NCBI GenBank assembly: GCA_009193005.1
Contig: SDWI01000103.1
Location: 705,458-769,457, forward strand
Direction of reading: 5' to 3'
Source of the DNA: Lamellibrachia luymesi
Lineage: Eukaryota > Annelida > Polychaeta > Sabellida > Siboglinidae
DNA length: 64,000 bases
In this document: positions 62,396 to 64,000 of the stretch, piece after piece
Numbering within the stretch: position 1 is the first letter of the stretch
Layout: every line of letters starts with the position of its first letter
Translations under genes and position numbers: made by a program
Notes under the pieces: generated by a model
The model's input: the letters and a program-made list of their open reading frames with translations, nothing else
What the model was told of the DNA's origin: nothing
Database searches by the model: none

Positions 62396-64000
62396 ATGGT
62401 AGCATTAATCAGTGCTGGCATTCTATTGACTGTGCTGCTTTTGTGTCACCAAATGGGTGGAATAACATCTACAGGTAAGTTTGATGAATGCAGAATATTG
62501 ATCTTTCAGACAGTTGATACACACGTATCCCTAATTTAATGTGGCTGACTGTTGTGAGTCTTTTGCTGCTAATCAACACAGAACAAGCGAATACAGTGGA
62601 TTTCTAAATGAGCAATGCCTTTAGAAGTTTGATTTGCAATTATTTTCTTCTCCTAAACTAATCAGACAATAACAATAATTTAATGTCATTCATTTTCTAA
62701 GATAGCCATTTTCAAATAGTAGTCAAGTCAGTCAAGTGTTCATATCACAGAAAGTTATTAATAAAACAGATTGAAACAGGAAGTAAGCAAGATCAGCACA
62801 TTTTCACAATAACAAAACTGATCCTAATGAGTCAGTCAGTAACTACATCACACAGTCAAGTGACTGTCAACAACACTCTCCAGACTTACTTCTTCAACCA
62901 AACCTGCCACTAAATCATTGTAGAAAACTTGCCTAGAGTTAACAGGATTCAACTGTTATCAGTAACTTGTTACCCTGGAACGTTTAAGTCAATAGTCATA
63001 CCTACTGGGGTAGGTACATTGCAATCAAATTGCTACAGAAGCCTACATATCTATTTCATCAAAGTGACGTGAATTAAACATATTTAAGCAAATATTAACA
63101 ACATGGACATTTTTAGAGTGAATATCTACCATTTAGACATTTATCATGTATCAGGGAAACTTATAATGGAGGTGAGATGTATGTTTGAGTAATAATATAT
63201 TGTTATTGATACTAGCAAAAACTCTCCTCTGAGATAACTTAATTGGTAGTTTAGTTCATACGTGACTGTAAGATCTTAAGATACACAACATTATCACAGT
63301 AATATCCATCTGGTGCTACAATTAAATATTTTTATGGCTTCTTCAAAATTGCAACGTAATACTGGCAATGACTGTAACGTGTAGCGACACCTTGCCCTTG
63401 TGTTACGTAACTTTGGACAATCGTAGAAAAGATGCATGACATTGTAAACAATTGTATGTAATTGGTTGTGTAGTGTTGTGGACAATTGTACATAAAAATG
63501 ACAAAGGGTAGTTCGAGTGTTCATAGAAAGGGTAATAGCTGGGTGAATTTTGAAAAAGAATTTTGGGGTCGTAGATGAACTGCTGAAAGTCTGGGGCCCA
63601 AGATGTAAATAACGAACGCACGCATGCACGCACGCACGCACGTACGCACGCATGCACACACACACACACAAAAGCATACATACACTTGTTGGATGATAGT
63701 AAGATTACTTGTGAAACTCACACTTTACCTGTTCATGTTTCCTTTCTGTTTACAGTAGTAACAAGCTGTTATATATCACAAAACTCCCCAGTGACACTAA
63801 GTTGTAGAGCAACACAGAAGGTGTACATCATGAAAGTCATACTGGGAAGAAGTGCATGTTTGGTTATGCATAAATGCTGCCCAAACAACACAGACTGCGT
63901 TGTTCAGCCAACCGAACATCACATTCAGTATGTGAAGAAAACATGTGACGGACAACACATGTGTACAATATATATGTTATCAGCATGGTGTGATGGGCCC
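62396..64000 (+). CDS. Gene E: SUEL-lectin receptor paralogue, 5' part only (cut by window end)
   Basis: Exon 1 is 62396-62474 (signal peptide MVALISAGILLTVLLLCHQ, donor gtaagt, phase 1). Exon 2 starts at 63756 after 'ctgtttacag' and stays open to the last base. It encodes SPVTLSC, KVYIMKVILGRSAC, KCCPNNTDCVV, YVKKTCDGQHMCTIYML and SAWCDGP, so the lectin domain is complete except for its last about 20 residues. It is closest to gene B in signal peptide and lectin sequence. No defect is seen in the visible part. Stalk, helix and tail lie outside the window. Confidence 0.8.
63615..63672 (+). repeat. (ACGC)n/(AC)n microsatellite
   Basis: 'gcacgcacgcacgcacgtac' running into (ca)n in gene E intron 1. 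Minus-strand frames full of Cys-Val-Arg-Ala are artefacts of it. Confidence 0.9.

Overview
The window is nuclear DNA from an animal: AT-rich, with intron-split genes, GT-AG splicing, non-LTR retrotransposons, a tRNA-derived SINE and many minisatellites. The gene content (receptor guanylate cyclase, NAT10, SUEL-type lectin receptors) and the repeat types suggest a lophotrochozoan, most likely a mollusc; that assignment is inference. It is a draft assembly, with one 115-base N gap and five single-N positions, four of which sit between near-identical direct copies and look like assembly joins.

Region 1 (201-21032, + strand) is a complete 24-exon receptor-type guanylate cyclase of 1136 residues. 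The exons were joined by hand and the splice phases agree throughout. It has a signal peptide, ANF-type ligand-binding domain, one membrane segment, kinase-homology pseudokinase, signalling helix and cyclase domain. The Asn and Arg that stabilise the cyclase transition state are both Leu, so the enzyme may be inactive. One kinase exon is present twice around a single N. The introns carry a TTAA-flanked element with a nested palindrome and reverse transcriptase piece, a transposon-derived ORF, and minisatellites.

Region 2 (21326-28749, - strand) is the C-terminal 437 residues of NAT10, the RNA cytidine acetyltransferase, in 11 clean exons. It converges on the cyclase gene. The N-terminal ~600 residues are not visible, and the next gene starts 1 kb beyond the first visible exon.

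Region 3 (29750-64000, + strand) is a tandem family of single-pass receptors built as signal peptide, one SUEL-type (galactose/rhamnose-binding) lectin domain, stalk, membrane helix and tyrosine-rich tail. Gene A (29750-35948) has two textbook ITIMs and a YEEI motif. Gene B' (38008-41536) is a decayed copy, gene B (46503-50510) has two nonsense codons, gene D (56436-59658) is intact, and gene E (62396 to the window end) is cut by the edge. B'+B and D+E look like two copies of a two-gene block. Insertions among them include a two-ORF CR1-type LINE (42199-46302) with a canonical -1 frameshift heptamer at its ORF1 stop, a 905-bp TA-flanked inverted-repeat element whose empty site survives in D, a SINE with perfect 13-bp target duplications, a degraded second LINE and fold-back elements.

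The most interesting candidate system is the lectin-receptor cluster, which in architecture and turnover resembles inhibitory or paired immune receptors. The pseudo-cyclase receptor and the frameshift signal are the next two leads.
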